From: Acidimicrobiales bacterium
Lineage (GTDB): Bacteria; Actinomycetota; Acidimicrobiia; Acidimicrobiales; UBA8190
Reading direction: 5' to 3'
NCBI GenBank assembly: GCA_030042575.1
Contig: JASHZK010000153.1
Location: 1-11,065, forward strand
Length of the DNA: 11,065 nucleotides
Shown: positions 1 to 6,644 of the stretch, in pieces
Layout of the letters: every line of letters begins with the position of its first letter
Position numbering within the stretch: position 1 is the stretch's first letter
Translations under genes and position numbers: made by a program
Notes under the pieces: model-generated
What the model was told of the DNA's origin: nothing
The model's database searches: none
What the model saw: only the letters and a program-made list of their open reading frames with translations

Positions 1-812
1 GCCGCGTCCCCATCGGCTCCACCACCGACCCGGGACCGGGCCAGGCCTACGGACCGGCGTATCTGCGCCGCTTCGCCCTGGTGCACCAGGGGGAGTGCGC
101 CGAGGAGATCGCCCGGCGCTGGGGCATCAGCCGGGAGGAGATGGACGCCGTGAGCCTCGAGTCGCACCGCCGGGCGGTCCGAGCTCAAGACGAGGGCCGC
201 TTCTCCAACGAGATGGTGGCCCTCGAGGCCCGGGTGGCCGGCGCCCAGGAGCCCTCCGGCCAGATGCTCGATCGCGACGAGGGGGTGCGCCGCGACACCA
301 GTGCCGAGAAGCTGGCCGCCTTGAAGCCCGCCTTCCGGGAGGACGGCCGGGTGACCGCCGGTACCTCGTCGCAGATCTCCGACGGAGCGGCTGCCGTGTT
401 GGTCATGAGCGAGGAGCGGGCCAACGCCCTGGGTCTTCGGCCCCGGGCCCGTTTCTGCACCATGGCGGTGGCAGCCAACGACCCCGAGATCATGCTGAGC
501 GCCCCCATCCCCGCCACCCGCATGGTCCTGGAGAAGGCCAAGATGGCCCTGGAGGACTTCGACGTCGTCGAGATCAACGAAGCCTTTGCCTCGGTGGTGC
601 TCGCCTGGGAGCGCGAACTGCATCCCGACATGGACCGGGTCAACCCCAACGGCGGAGCCATCGCCATAGGCCATCCCACCGGCTGCTCGGGGGCACGCAT
701 CATGGCCACCTTGCTCAACGAGCTCGAGCGCACCGGTGGCCGCTACGGCCTGCAGACCATGTGCGAGGGGGGCGGGCAGGCCAACGCCACCGTCATCGAA
801 CGATTGGGCTGA
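1..812 (+). CDS. fadA6: Thiolase (acetyl-CoA acyltransferase), FadA6-like, 5' end missing
   Basis: C-terminal 269 residues of a thiolase; the reading frame is open from base 3, so the start and roughly the first 110-115 residues, including the nucleophilic cysteine, lie outside the window. The visible part opens with RVPIGS, which normally follows the middle of the N-terminal half. It then has NEAFA (from 576), the NPNGGAIAIGHP motif with the catalytic histidine, and CEGGGQANATVIERL at the end, whose cysteine codon is 762-764 and acts as acid/base. These are the standard residues for thiolytic cleavage of 3-ketoacyl-CoA. The closing CEGGGxANATxIERL form resembles steroid-degradation thiolases of the FadA5/FadA6 group. 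The adjacent ipd operon favours FadA6, the thiolase acting on products of the last steroid rings. The family is certain; the FadA6 assignment is inferred from context and could be a paralogue. Confidence 0.85.
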   Translation, partial: RVPIGSTTDPGPGQAYGPAYLRRFALVHQGECAEEIARRWGISREEMDAVSLESHRRAVRAQDEGRFSNEMVALEARVAGAQEPSGQMLDRDEGVRRDTSAEKLAALKPAFREDGRVTAGTSSQISDGAAAVLVMSEERANALGLRPRARFCTMAVAANDPEIMLSAPIPATRMVLEKAKMALEDFDVVEINEAFASVVLAWERELHPDMDRVNPNGGAIAIGHPTGCSGARIMATLLNELERTGGRYGLQTMCEGGGQANATVIERLG

Positions 813-817
813 TCGTC

Positions 818-843
818 ACCGGGTCACGACCCCCCGCCCCGGT
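818..843. terminator. Weak inverted repeat between convergent genes
   Basis: The 30-bp gap between the thiolase stop and the stop of the convergent GNAT gene holds ACCGGG (818-823) and its exact inverse CCCGGT (838-843), with a 14-nt loop. A shorter alternative is GGGTC/GACCC at 821-832. There is no T-tract. It sits where a bidirectional terminator would be expected, but a 6-bp arm in DNA this GC-rich can arise by chance. Confidence 0.25.
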
Positions 844-1379
844 CAGGGGCCGGGTTCGAGCGATCGCCAGTACACCAGGGCGTCCTCGCCCTCGGCGGCG
901 GCCGGGACCCGGCCGGTCACCTCGAAACCGAGCTCCTCGTAGAGCCGGCGGGCCGGGTTCGACTCGAAGACCAGGTTGAACTGCATGGCGTCGAACCCCA
1001 GCCGCCGTGCTTCGACCAACGAATCTTCGACCAGGGCCCGGCCCACCCCGCGGCCCCGCCAACGGGGCGCCACCACGAAGCCGGCGTTGGCGATGTGGGC
1101 GGCGCGCCCGGGGAAATTCGCCTTGAGGTAGTAGGCACCGGCCAGCTCGGCCCCCACACGGGCCGCCACCACCGCCCGGGCCCCGGTGCCGAAGGCCGCC
1201 TCGAAATCGCCTTCGCTGAGCGGCGGGGCCTGCGGATAGCCCTCACGGCGTTCGACGATCCCGGCGAACAGGTCGAAGAGCGGGCCGCGCTCTTCACGAC
1301 GCAGAGCGCCCATCCGCAGCTCGAGCCCGTCGGAGACGTTGGTGCTTCGCTCCCCGGGATCGGGGGAACCGGCCGTCAT
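843..1379 (-). CDS. GNAT-family N-acetyltransferase, last gene of the ipd operon
   Basis: A 178-residue single-domain acetyltransferase of the GCN5-related superfamily, which moves an acetyl group from acetyl-CoA to an amine. The acetyl-CoA pyrophosphate loop is visible as RWRGRGVGRALVEDSL (residues 106-121, with the R/Q-x-x-G-x-G/A pattern). Motif B follows as FESNPARRLYEELGFEVTGR (138-157). The substrate cannot be read from sequence. The ATG overlaps the stop of ipdC by 4 bp (ATGA) and no Shine-Dalgarno is visible before it, so translation probably depends on ipdC. The first 20 residues look disordered and precede the fold, so a slightly later start is possible. A GNAT gene is not a usual part of the steroid ring operon, so a role in acylation-based control or in handling a CoA intermediate is speculation. 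Confidence 0.88.
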   Translation of the reverse strand: MTAGSPDPGERSTNVSDGLELRMGALRREERGPLFDLFAGIVERREGYPQAPPLSEGDFEAAFGTGARAVVAARVGAELAGAYYLKANFPGRAAHIANAGFVVAPRWRGRGVGRALVEDSLVEARRLGFDAMQFNLVFESNPARRLYEELGFEVTGRVPAAAEGEDALVYWRSLEPGP

Positions 1380-2482
1380 GCCGACGGGCGGCTCGTCGGC
1401 CTGCCCAGTTGCTCGAGCACGGCGTTGGCCTCTTCGATGACCCGCCCCACGAGCTCGGCCACGGTGGGCAGCTCGCCGATGCTCCCCACCACCTGGCCGG
1501 TGGGGAGCACGCCGGCGTCGAGTCGTCCCTCGACCAGAGCGGCCCTCGTCATCATGGGGGCGTTGGCCGCCATGAGAACCTGCGCCCAGGTGAGATCGTT
1601 GCCCTCCTTCATGGCCAGGCCCTCACGTACCAGCGCCGTCATGGAGGCGCCCGTGCGCCGGCGAAAGGCCAGGGCGTTGCGCAGCGCCCTGGGCATCGAA
1701 AGCAGCCGCCCGGCTCCCTCGAGCCGCTCCACGAGCTCGGTGCGCACCACGCGCTGGGGGGCGCCGTCGACCCGGGTGGTCACCACCGTGCCCGTGACCG
1801 GCGTGGCCAGGTACAGGGCCTTGACGGCGTCGGGCACGGTGCTCTCCCGGGTGAGCAGGAAGCGGGTGCCCATGGCGATGCCGGCCGCCCCGTAGGCCAG
1901 GGCCGCTACCAGGCCGCGGCCGTCGAAGAAGCCACCGGCCCCGATCACCGCCACCTGCCTCCCCACGGCGTCGACTACTTCGGGCAGGAGGAGAGAGGTG
2001 GGCACGGCTCCGGTATGGCCGCCGCCTTCGGCGCCCTGGGCGATGACGGCCTGAGCACCGAGGCCGGCCACCTTCTCGGCGTGGCGACGGGCACCCACGG
2101 TGGGGACGACCACCACCCCGCTGTCGCACAGCCGGCGCACCATCTCCGGACGCGGCGCCTGGGCGAAGCTGGCCACCGCCACCCCCGCCTCCACCAGCAG
2201 GTCGACACGGGCGCCGGCGTCGGGCGAGTCGGTGCGCAGGTTCACCCCGAAGGGCGCCGAGGTGCGCGATCGCACCTCCGCCACCGCCGCGCCCAGCTCG
2301 TCGAGGCTCATGGTGGCCGAAGCCAGGATGCCGAGCGCCCCGGCGGCGGCAGTGGCGGCCACCAGCCGGGGACCGGCCACCCAACCCATGCCGGTCTGCA
2401 CGATCGGGTAGCGGACACCGACCAGCTCGCACAGAGGGGTGCGCAGGGCCGGGTGGGGCTCGGGAGACGCCGGCGAGCTCAC
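1376..2482 (-). CDS. ipdC: IpdC-like FMN enzyme of the nitronate monooxygenase superfamily
   Basis: A 368-residue TIM-barrel flavoprotein of the nitronate monooxygenase / 2-nitropropane dioxygenase superfamily. Visible hallmarks are the N-terminal strand RYPIVQTGMGWVAGP (residues 24-38), the FMN-binding QGAEGGGHTG (149-158), and AGGFFDGRG with GAAGIAMGTRFLLT (182-190 and 198-211), which closes the phosphate site. By family alone it would be called nitronate monooxygenase. Its place directly downstream of ipdB matches Rv3553 (IpdC), a flavoenzyme required for oxidation of the CoA thioester of the steroid CD-ring acid, so that name is preferred. The GTG start (2482-2480) overlaps the ipdB stop as GTGA and has a strong Shine-Dalgarno, GGGAGGT, 6 nt upstream. 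Length fits the family. The family is firm; the specific reaction rests on synteny. Confidence 0.87.
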   Translation of the reverse strand: MSSPASPEPHPALRTPLCELVGVRYPIVQTGMGWVAGPRLVAATAAAGALGILASATMSLDELGAAVAEVRSRTSAPFGVNLRTDSPDAGARVDLLVEAGVAVASFAQAPRPEMVRRLCDSGVVVVPTVGARRHAEKVAGLGAQAVIAQGAEGGGHTGAVPTSLLLPEVVDAVGRQVAVIGAGGFFDGRGLVAALAYGAAGIAMGTRFLLTRESTVPDAVKALYLATPVTGTVVTTRVDGAPQRVVRTELVERLEGAGRLLSMPRALRNALAFRRRTGASMTALVREGLAMKEGNDLTWAQVLMAANAPMMTRAALVEGRLDAGVLPTGQVVGSIGELPTVAELVGRVIEEANAVLEQLGRPTSRPSA

Positions 2483-3237
2483 CCGGGGACCTCCCCTCGG
2501 GCCGCCGCCTCCGGGTCCAACACCTCCCGCATGAGCTCGAGCTCTTCGGCGGAGGGCAGACGGCTGTGGGGCACCTCCTCGGGGACGACCAGGTCGAAGC
2601 CCGTCGCCTGGCGCACCTCGTCCACGCTCACGCCCGGATGCACCGAACGCACCCGCATGGCACGGTCGGGGGTGTCGAAGTCCAAAACGGCCAGGTTCGT
2701 CACCACCACCCGCACCTCGTGGAAACGAGCGGCGGCCGGGAAGCGGGCGGCTCGGTCATAGCCCACGCCCGACACCATGTCGACCTTCTCGGCGAAAACG
2801 CGGCGGCTGTGGGCCGGGACCCAGTAGCTGGTGGTGTGGTTGACGGTGTTGCCCGGAGACCCGCGCACCCCGATGAGCTGCGTGGTGGGACGGCGCCAGT
2901 CGCCGATGGCACTCAAGTTCTGGTTCCCGAAGCGGTCGATCTGGCTGGCCATCATCATGATGTGGCGCCGTCCCGACCACACGACGTCGAACACGCGGCG
3001 GTACGGCATGGGCGCCTCGCGCACCATGTCGTCGGCTCCGGCCGACAGCGGGGGTGTGTTGGCCACGAGTGCCGCTTCGCCGTCGGTGAGGACCAGATCG
3101 GGCTCGAAGGTGAGTCGGGCCAGGCGGGCGCCCAGCGAGGGCACGAGGCCGAAAGGGCTGGCCAGGACCTCGCCATCGCCCCTCCACGCCTCGGCGCAGG
3201 CCACGGCGCAGACCTCGGCCCGGGTGACCTCGCTCAT
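2479..3237 (-). CDS. ipdB: IpdB, beta subunit of the steroid ring-cleaving hydrolase (CoA-transferase fold)
   Basis: A 252-residue protein with the class I CoA-transferase beta-subunit fold. With IpdA it forms the cytosolic hydrolase that opens the last steroid ring by a retro-Claisen reaction on COCHEA-CoA. Visible landmarks are GEVLASPFGLVPSLGARLAR (residues 22-41), the stretch LVLTDGEAALVANTPPL (48-64), and IGVRGSPGNTVNH (122-134) in the core. The SENG motif that carries the catalytic glutamate in true CoA-transferases is not seen; the matching stretch appears to read TDGEAAL (51-57). This fits the known loss of CoA-transfer chemistry in IpdAB. The ATG overlaps the ipdA stop by 4 bp (ATGA) and lacks a clear Shine-Dalgarno, consistent with coupled synthesis of the two subunits. 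Annotation pipelines often call this a CoA-transferase or glutaconate CoA-transferase subunit B. Confidence 0.9.
   Translation of the reverse strand: MSEVTRAEVCAVACAEAWRGDGEVLASPFGLVPSLGARLARLTFEPDLVLTDGEAALVANTPPLSAGADDMVREAPMPYRRVFDVVWSGRRHIMMMASQIDRFGNQNLSAIGDWRRPTTQLIGVRGSPGNTVNHTTSYWVPAHSRRVFAEKVDMVSGVGYDRAARFPAAARFHEVRVVVTNLAVLDFDTPDRAMRVRSVHPGVSVDEVRQATGFDLVVPEEVPHSRLPSAEELELMREVLDPEAAARGEVPG
2489..2495 (-). promoter_or_regulatory. Strong Shine-Dalgarno for ipdC
   Basis: GGGAGGT on the minus strand, 6 nt before the ipdC GTG, lying inside the 3' end of ipdB. It is the only strong ribosome site seen among the four overlapped genes of the operon and supports the GTG as the true start. 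It suggests ipdC can be initiated independently of translation through ipdB. Confidence 0.6.
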
Positions 3238-4079
3238 GGGGACAGCGCCGCTCGGTAGGCCTCCTCGTCGATGCCGAGGAAACGACCGGCGAATTCCTCC
3301 CAGCGGGCCTCGTCGCCGGCGGCCTGGGCGTAACGGCGCTGGAAGCCCTCGTCGCGGCCGTAGTCAGGCGGACAGGAGGTGAAGTGGGCGCCCATGGGCG
3401 CTTCGGCCACGGCGTCGGTGAGCAGCCGGTGCACCACGACCGTCTGCAGGGGCCCGCTTTCGGTCAGGCGGCCCGGCTCGACCACGGCTTCAGCGGTGAG
3501 AAAACGGCGTTGGGCGGCACCGAGGAACAGGTCGTCGAAGAACGGGTCGGGACCGAGCATCTGACCGTTGCCGTGTCGGTCGGCCCGGTTGCAGTGCACG
3601 AAGGCGGCGTCGAGCTCGAGCGCCGGCATGGCCACGAGCTCCTCGCCGTCGTCATAAGGCGAGCGCACCGTGCGCAGCTGCGGGTTGACCACCATGACGT
3701 CGGAGCCCAGCCCGGCTCGGGTGGGCAGGAAGGGCAGGCGTTGGGCGGCGGCCAGCAGACCCAGATAGAGCATGCCCTCGTCCACCTCCATGGCCTCGAT
3801 GCGACCCTGCTGCCGGGCGGCCCGGAAGTGGGGGTCGAGGGCGATGGAGTCAAGGGTGACGAAGCCGAACACCACCTTGCGCACCAGGCCGGCGGCGCAC
3901 AGCAGACCGACGTCCGGACCGCCGTAGGAGACGACGGTGAGGTCGCTGATGCCCGCCCGCACCAGGGCCCGGACCACGGCCATGGGCTTGCGCCTTGATC
4001 CCCAGCCCCCGAAGCCGACGGTCATCCCCGGGCGAAGCTCGCCCACCATGTCCTCCACGCTGGCGCGCTTGTCGGTCAT
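3234..4079 (-). CDS. ipdA: IpdA, alpha subunit of the steroid ring-cleaving hydrolase (CoA-transferase fold)
   Basis: A 281-residue class I CoA-transferase-fold alpha subunit, partner of IpdB in hydrolysis of COCHEA-CoA. The glycine-rich loop VGFGGWGSRRKPMA (residues 21-34) is typical. VDEGMLYLGLL (99-109) and PTRAGLGSDVMV (119-130) hold the glutamate (probably E101, codon 3777-3779) and arginine (probably R121) that match the essential Glu and Arg reported near positions 105 and 126 in characterised IpdA; this mapping is by eye. The frame runs open to 4169, but the extra 30 residues would overlap echA20 and have no family similarity, so ATG 4079-4077 is chosen, where the family N-terminus MTDKR begins. 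It lies 28 bp after echA20 with no clear Shine-Dalgarno. Length fits known IpdA proteins (about 290 residues). Confidence 0.9.
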   Translation of the reverse strand: MTDKRASVEDMVGELRPGMTVGFGGWGSRRKPMAVVRALVRAGISDLTVVSYGGPDVGLLCAAGLVRKVVFGFVTLDSIALDPHFRAARQQGRIEAMEVDEGMLYLGLLAAAQRLPFLPTRAGLGSDVMVVNPQLRTVRSPYDDGEELVAMPALELDAAFVHCNRADRHGNGQMLGPDPFFDDLFLGAAQRRFLTAEAVVEPGRLTESGPLQTVVVHRLLTDAVAEAPMGAHFTSCPPDYGRDEGFQRRYAQAAGDEARWEEFAGRFLGIDEEAYRAALSP

Positions 4080-4107
4080 CGACGACGGGGCACCGTTGCC
4101 GGCCCGA

Positions 4108-4866
4108 TCACTGCGAGGTGTCGGCCTGGCGTTTGTCCACGAAGGCCTGGCGTTGCTCGTCGGCCACACCGCGCACGTGCAGCTCGTAGGTGAAGCCCTG
4201 TTCGAATCGGTAGCTGCGCTTGACGTCGACCGGGTCGATGCCGTTGAGCGACTCCTTGGCCCGCCGCAGGATGGTGGGGCTCTTGGTCACCAGATCGCCG
4301 GCCAAGGCGTAGGCGGCGTCGACCAGCTCGGCCGGGGGGACGACGGCGGCCAACGACCCGTAACCGGCCATCTCCGAAGCGCGCAGCGGGGCGGCCGTGT
4401 AGACCATCTGCCGCATTTTGTGCTGGGGGACCAGGCGGGCCAGGTGGGTGGCCGCCCCCAGGGCGCCCCGATCGACCTCGGGCAGGCCGAAGGTGGCGTC
4501 GGCCGCGGCCACCACCAGATCGGCATTACCCACCAAGCCGATGCCCCCGCCCAGGCAGAAGCCGTGCACCACGGCGATCACCGGCACCTCGCAGTCGTAG
4601 ACGGCGGCGAAGGCCGCCGCGCAACCGCGGTTGGCGCCGACCAGCGCCTCGTCCCCCTGGGCCTGGATCTCCTTGATGTCGACCCCGGCGCAGAAGCCGC
4701 GGCCCTCGGCCCGCAGGAGCACCACCCGCACCTCGGGACCGGCTCCGGCGGCCGTGACGGCCTCGGCCAACTCGAACCAGTCGGCCACCTTGAGGGCGTT
4801 CACCGGGGGCACGTCGATGACCACTTCGGCTGTGCCCGGTGCCCGAGAAGTCCGTTCGATCCCCAT
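4108..4866 (-). CDS. echA20: EchA20-like crotonase, steroid ring-D hydrolase
   Basis: A 252-residue enoyl-CoA hydratase/isomerase (crotonase) family protein, first gene of the minus-strand operon. The oxyanion-hole segments are visible: GRGFCAGVDIKEI (residues 55-67) and HGFCLGGGIGLV (101-112), then ATFGLPEVDRG (124-134). Of the two catalytic glutamates of true hydratases, the second is kept (E130 in LPEV) but the first is replaced by G110 in GGGIGLV, so simple water addition is unlikely. Its position next to ipdA matches EchA20 (Rv3550), which hydrolyses ring D of the CD-ring CoA thioester before IpdAB acts. The frame extends far upstream, but that part is antisense to the SDR gene. ATG 4866-4864 gives the normal length and lies at the edge of a 61-bp divergent spacer. 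No good Shine-Dalgarno is seen. Confidence 0.88.
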   Translation of the reverse strand: MGIERTSRAPGTAEVVIDVPPVNALKVADWFELAEAVTAAGAGPEVRVVLLRAEGRGFCAGVDIKEIQAQGDEALVGANRGCAAAFAAVYDCEVPVIAVVHGFCLGGGIGLVGNADLVVAAADATFGLPEVDRGALGAATHLARLVPQHKMRQMVYTAAPLRASEMAGYGSLAAVVPPAELVDAAYALAGDLVTKSPTILRRAKESLNGIDPVDVKRSYRFEQGFTYELHVRGVADEQRQAFVDKRQADTSQ

Positions 4867-4927
4867 GACGGCCCGGACTGTAGTTTGGCGGCCCGGATCG
4901 AGCCCGGGTGCGGAGGAGGTGAGCGCA
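4867..4927. promoter_or_regulatory. Divergent promoter/operator region between echA20 and the SDR gene
   Basis: This 61-bp spacer must hold the promoters for both directions. CGGCCCGGA occurs twice as a direct repeat (4869-4877 and 4889-4897), exactly 20 bp apart. Between the copies is the only AT-rich patch, CTGTAGTTTGG. That patch gives a TANNNT-type -10 match on each strand: TAGTTT (4881-4886, +) and TACAGT (4882-4877, -). CCCGG/CCGGG (4892-4896 and 4904-4908) adds an inverted repeat. I do not see the palindrome ANCAAGNNCTTGNT known for KstR2. The promoter role follows from gene arrangement; the exact sites are guesses. Confidence 0.45.
4914..4920 (+). promoter_or_regulatory. Shine-Dalgarno of the SDR gene
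   Basis: AGGAGGT, 7 nt before GTG 4928. It decides the start: an in-frame GTG at 4919 overlaps this site and has no room for its own, and the open frame further upstream is antisense to echA20. Confidence 0.7.
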
Positions 4928-5737
4928 GTGGGCGAGCCGGCAGGGGACCCCCTGGACTTCACGGGCCGGGTGGTCCTGGTCACCGGGGGGACCAGAGGAA
5001 TCGGGCGGGGCATCGCCGAGGCCTTCTTGACCCGGAGAGCCGACGTCGTGGTGTGCGGCCGGCATGCTCCGGAGTCGGGACCGGCCTCCGGCTCCCGACA
5101 CGCCTCTTTCGTGAACGCCGACGTGCGCCACCCCGAGCAGGCGGCGGCCATGATCGACGAGGTGCGTGCCCGCCATGGGCACCTCGACGTCCTGGTGAAC
5201 AACGCCGGCGGTTCACCTTCGGTTCCGGCAGCCGAGGCCTCGGCCCGGTTCTTCTCGGCTGTCGTCACCCTCAACCTGCTGGCCCCGTTCTTCTGCGCCC
5301 AGGCGGCCAATGCGCTGATGCAGCAGCAGGAGAGCGGGGGAAGCATCGTGAACGTCGCCAGCGTCTCGGGGGTACGACCCTCCCCGGGCGCCGCCGCCTA
5401 CGGGGCGGCCAAGGCAGGGCTGCTCAACCTGAGCCGGACGCTGGCCATGGAGTGGGCCCCCAAGGTACGGGTCAACTGCGTGGTGGCCGGCCTGGTCGCC
5501 ACCGAAGCCGCCTCCGACCATTACGGGGGCAGCCGGGGCACCGACGCGGTGGCGGCCACCGTGCCTCTGGGGCGGATGGGATCTCCCGCCGATGTGGCCG
5601 GGGTGTGCCTGTTCCTGGCCTCGCCCCTGGCCGCCTACGTGAGCGGTGCCGCCGTCGAGGCGCACGGAGGCGGTGAGCGCCCGGCATTCCTGACCGCCCT
5701 GGAGGCCCTGGGCCAGCGCCCGGTCTCTGGGCCCTGA
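4928..5737 (+). CDS. Short-chain dehydrogenase/reductase, classical type
   Basis: A 269-residue classical SDR, an NAD(P)-dependent oxidoreductase with a Rossmann fold. The cofactor loop is TGGTRGIG (residues 19-26), NNAG is at 91-94, the structural asparagine is N116 and the catalytic residues are S145, Y158 and K162 (AYGAAKAG). The set is complete, so the enzyme should be active. R46 shortly after the second strand may hint at NADP(H), but this is not decisive. GTG 4928 is chosen because of the strong ribosome site before it. It is divergent from echA20, as Rv3549c/Rv3548c are in M. tuberculosis, so it may oxidise a hydroxyl on a CD-ring or later intermediate. The substrate is unknown, and it is not claimed to be IpdF, which lies elsewhere in mycobacteria. 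Confidence 0.9.
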   Translation: MGEPAGDPLDFTGRVVLVTGGTRGIGRGIAEAFLTRRADVVVCGRHAPESGPASGSRHASFVNADVRHPEQAAAMIDEVRARHGHLDVLVNNAGGSPSVPAAEASARFFSAVVTLNLLAPFFCAQAANALMQQQESGGSIVNVASVSGVRPSPGAAAYGAAKAGLLNLSRTLAMEWAPKVRVNCVVAGLVATEAASDHYGGSRGTDAVAATVPLGRMGSPADVAGVCLFLASPLAAYVSGAAVEAHGGGERPAFLTALEALGQRPVSGP

Positions 5738-5791
5738 CCTGGACTAACGCCCGCCAAGCGGAGCCGGGGGCCCGGGGAGAGGGCCGTCGGC

Positions 5792-5834
5792 CGGCTGTCT
5801 CAAGCGTGATCCGGCGGCTGTCGATAAATGAAAG
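5792..5834 (+). promoter_or_regulatory. Possible promoter/operator upstream of the EAL gene
   Basis: The 97-bp gap after the SDR gene holds a direct repeat CGGCTGTC (5792-5799 and 5815-5822, 23 bp apart). It is followed at once by the AT-rich run GATAAATGAAAG, which is rare in this DNA and ends at the EAL GTG start. The AT-rich run could be a -10 element for a nearly leaderless transcript. The gap also has GC-rich palindromes (CCGGG/CCCGG at 5764-5775 and GGCCG/CGGCC at 5782-5792), with no T-tract to make a convincing terminator. Confidence 0.25.
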
Positions 5835-6644
5835 GTGGCCAGCCGCCCGGAGGTGACTCCGAAACCGAAGATCGCGCTCGAAGGCGAGCCGGTGCTCGAG
5901 TTCCAGCCCGCCGTCGACCTCGGCAGCGGCCAGGTGCTCGGGTTCGAGGCCCTGTTGCGCTGGGCCCACCCCACCCGCGGACTGGTCCCTCCCGGCGTGC
6001 TCATCCCCTGGGCCGAGTCCAACGACTGCATCGTCGAGCTCAACGCCTGGGTCCTCGACGAGGCTTGCCGGCAGGCGACCGCCTGGCCGTCGGCCATCCA
6101 GCTCGCCGTCAACTGCTCGCTCGTGCAGCTGCGCCGCCACCAGGCCTCGGTAGCCGCCGCCCGCGCCCTGCACCACAGCGGCCTCAACCCCGACCGGCTG
6201 ACGGTCGAGATCACCGAGTCGGCGGTGGCCGACGAGCGGGCCAACCGGGATCTGGTCAACCTCACCCATCACGGGGTCCACCTGGCCGTCGACGACGTGG
6301 GCACGAGTTGGTCGACGCTGGAGAGCCTGCGGCGCTTCTCCATCGAGGTCGCCAAGATCGACCGCAGCTTCATCGCCGCCCTGGAGCCCCAGGAGGGCAT
6401 GAACAGGGCCATCGTGGAGACCATCGTCCACGTCAGCCACTCGCTGGCCATGAGCACGGTGGCGGAGGGCGTCGAGACGGCCGAGCAGGTCCGCATCCTG
6501 CAGGAGCTCGGGGCCGACGTGGCCCAAGGCTTCTTCTTCGCCCCGCCCATGGGCGGCGACCAGGCACTGGCCTTGGCCACGAGGGAACCCCCGGGCCGCT
6601 TCGAGCTGACGGAGCCGGCCCAGCAACTGGCCCCCACCAGCTGA
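5835..6644 (+). CDS. Stand-alone EAL-domain cyclic di-GMP phosphodiesterase
   Basis: A 269-residue protein made almost entirely of one EAL domain, which hydrolyses cyclic di-GMP to pGpG. Visible catalytic and metal-binding residues are E38 in EALLRW, N93 in VNCS, E125 and E128 in VEITES, D153/D154 in VDDVG, K174 in KIDRSFI, E211 and E214 in [10 protein letters not shown], and Q231 in QGFFF. The set looks complete, so activity is likely. The usual DDFGTGYSSL loop reads [10 protein letters not shown], a moderate variation in the loop linked to metal binding and dimerisation. No GGDEF, PAS, GAF, receiver or membrane segment is present. GTG 5835 lies two codons after an in-frame stop, so it is the earliest possible start; it has only a weak AAAG upstream. 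A later GTG at 5853 is possible. No functional link to the steroid genes is visible. Confidence 0.9.
   Translation: MASRPEVTPKPKIALEGEPVLEFQPAVDLGSGQVLGFEALLRWAHPTRGLVPPGVLIPWAESNDCIVELNAWVLDEACRQATAWPSAIQLAVNCSLVQLRRHQASVAAARALHHSGLNPDRLTVEITESAVADERANRDLVNLTHHGVHLAVDDVGTSWSTLESLRRFSIEVAKIDRSFIAALEPQEGMNRAIVETIVHVSHSLAMSTVAEGVETAEQVRILQELGADVAQGFFFAPPMGGDQALALATREPPGRFELTEPAQQLAPTS

Noticed and set aside
1409..2761. 450-residue plus-strand open frame
   Set aside because: Antisense to ipdC and ipdB; low-complexity Gly/His/Arg composition.
4080..4169. 30-residue N-terminal extension of ipdA
   Set aside because: It overlaps the end of echA20, and the family N-terminus begins at the ATG ending at 4077; the extra residues are basic and of low complexity.
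4867..5346. Upstream extension of the echA20 frame to 412 residues
   Set aside because: The extra 160 codons are antisense to the SDR gene, lack crotonase similarity and give twice the family's normal N-terminus. ATG 4866 gives a full-length crotonase.
3937..5676. 579-residue plus-strand open frame
   Set aside because: Covers echA20 in antisense and the SDR in a wrong frame; no motif supports it.
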